Source: an uncultured Methylobacter sp.
Lineage (GTDB): Bacteria; Pseudomonadota; Gammaproteobacteria; Methylococcales; Methylomonadaceae
NCBI GenBank assembly: GCA_903831545.1
Contig: CAIKYI010000638.1
Coordinates: 1 to 6,346 of the forward strand
DNA: 6,346 nt
Direction of reading: 5' to 3'
The notes below the pieces were generated by a model. It saw only the letters and a program-made list of their open reading frames with translations, made no database searches and was not told where the DNA came from. The position numbers were made by a program, and so were the translations under genes. Positions 6,047 to 6,346 of the stretch are shown piece after piece. Position 1 is the first letter of the stretch; every line of letters starts with the position of its first letter.

Positions 6047-6262
6047 GACCCAACCCTTGAGAAACTTGATGAACATTGTGATACATAGGAATTCCCTGGT
6101 CTAAAACGCCAACATTTACTAATCGCCTTTGCCGAAGAACTGCACTGTCACCGCCTGCAAAATCAACATAAATATGGAGAATGCAGATTTTTTTCCAGCT
6201 AAAAAACTACTACCCATGTAGTCGCTGATAACAATCAACGGTCACAAAACTTATTTACTGGC
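6047..6262. other. Region upstream of pilM
   Basis: This stretch should hold the promoter of the pil operon, as no gene runs into pilM. I see no well-spaced sigma-70 promoter. A sigma-54-like GG-N10-GC element (TGG...CTGCA, minus strand at 6197-6182) is the best candidate, though it matches less well than the one at 151-167. A GGAATTCC palindrome at 6088-6095 is short. One 32-codon minus-strand ORF (6119-6217) without a binding site is also present. There is no clear terminator for the frame that ends at 6263. Confidence 0.4.
6054..6058 (-). promoter_or_regulatory. Ribosome binding site supporting the inner pilM start
   Basis: AAGGG on the minus strand lies seven bases before the ATG at 6046-6044. 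The alternative ATG at 6076 has only AGGG about 16 bases upstream, which is too far. This decides the preferred pilM start. Confidence 0.5.
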
Positions 6263-6346
6263 TCATTGCTTATTCACCTTGATTATGGCTTTTAAAATTT
6301 TAACTATTTCGGTAATCGCCGCTAAAAAACCAAAACCTACACTGAT
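6263..6346 (-). CDS. Possible 3' end of an unrecognised gene
   Basis: The minus strand is open from the right edge to a TGA at 6265-6263, encoding 27 residues that end in AIIKVNKQ. The visible part has a hydrophobic stretch (GFGFLAAITEIV) followed by a Lys/Ile-rich amphipathic segment, as in the tail of a small membrane or helical protein. It would be co-directional with pilM, about 216 bases upstream, with no evident terminator between them. An opposing plus-strand frame from an ATG at 6285 also stays open to the edge, but has no binding site. I do not recognise the protein, and 27 codons could be open by chance. Confidence 0.3.
   Translation of the reverse strand: MSVGFGFLAAITEIVKILKAIIKVNKQ

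Noticed and set aside
6285..6346. Plus-strand frame from an ATG at 6285 open to the right edge, as for a divergent gene
   Set aside because: There is no Shine-Dalgarno upstream and the 20 codons do not resemble the N-terminus of a penicillin-binding protein, the neighbour often found divergent from pilM.

Overview
The window is a chromosomal segment from a Gram-negative bacterium. Its core, roughly positions 880-6046, is a complete type IV pilus alignment and secretin operon, pilM-pilN-pilO-pilP-pilQ, read on the minus strand. PilM at 353 residues, the INLLPW motif in PilN, the PilP lipobox and the double-AMIN PilQ are all of the gammaproteobacterial kind. The moderate-to-low GC and the small DUF1640-type gene beside the operon would suit a methanotroph of the Methylococcales. 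That last placement is an inference from general resemblance, not a search result.

Layout from right to left, which is the direction of transcription: about 300 bases at the right edge hold no convincing complete gene. They contain the apparent 3' end of an unrecognised minus-strand frame (6263-6346), a 32-codon orphan ORF and the pilM upstream region. Then come pilM, pilN, pilO and pilP, each joined to the next by the same one-base TAATG stop/start overlap. pilQ follows after 16 bases with its own ribosome binding site. A strong hairpin 22 bases past the pilQ stop closes the operon. Separately, a 106-residue coiled-coil protein with a C-terminal membrane helix (DUF1640/CCDC90-like) lies at 371-691. 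The last 370 bases hold no normal-sized gene. They do contain a compact minus-strand unit: a sigma-54-like element, a perfect Shine-Dalgarno sequence, a 15-codon ORF and a strong terminator that overlaps the ORF's stop. The first codons of a possible further gene follow at the very edge.

The five pil proteins work together. PilM is a cytoplasmic actin-like protein that binds the N-terminal tail of PilN. PilN and PilO form an inner-membrane heterodimer through coiled coils and ferredoxin-like domains. PilP, a lipoprotein, links PilN/PilO to the periplasmic domains of PilQ. PilQ is the outer-membrane secretin through which the pilus passes. The pilin, the motor ATPases and the inner-membrane platform protein are not in this window.

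I found no mobile element, CRISPR array, tRNA or rRNA. The core operon is ordinary. The least explained part is the mini-unit at 54-167.
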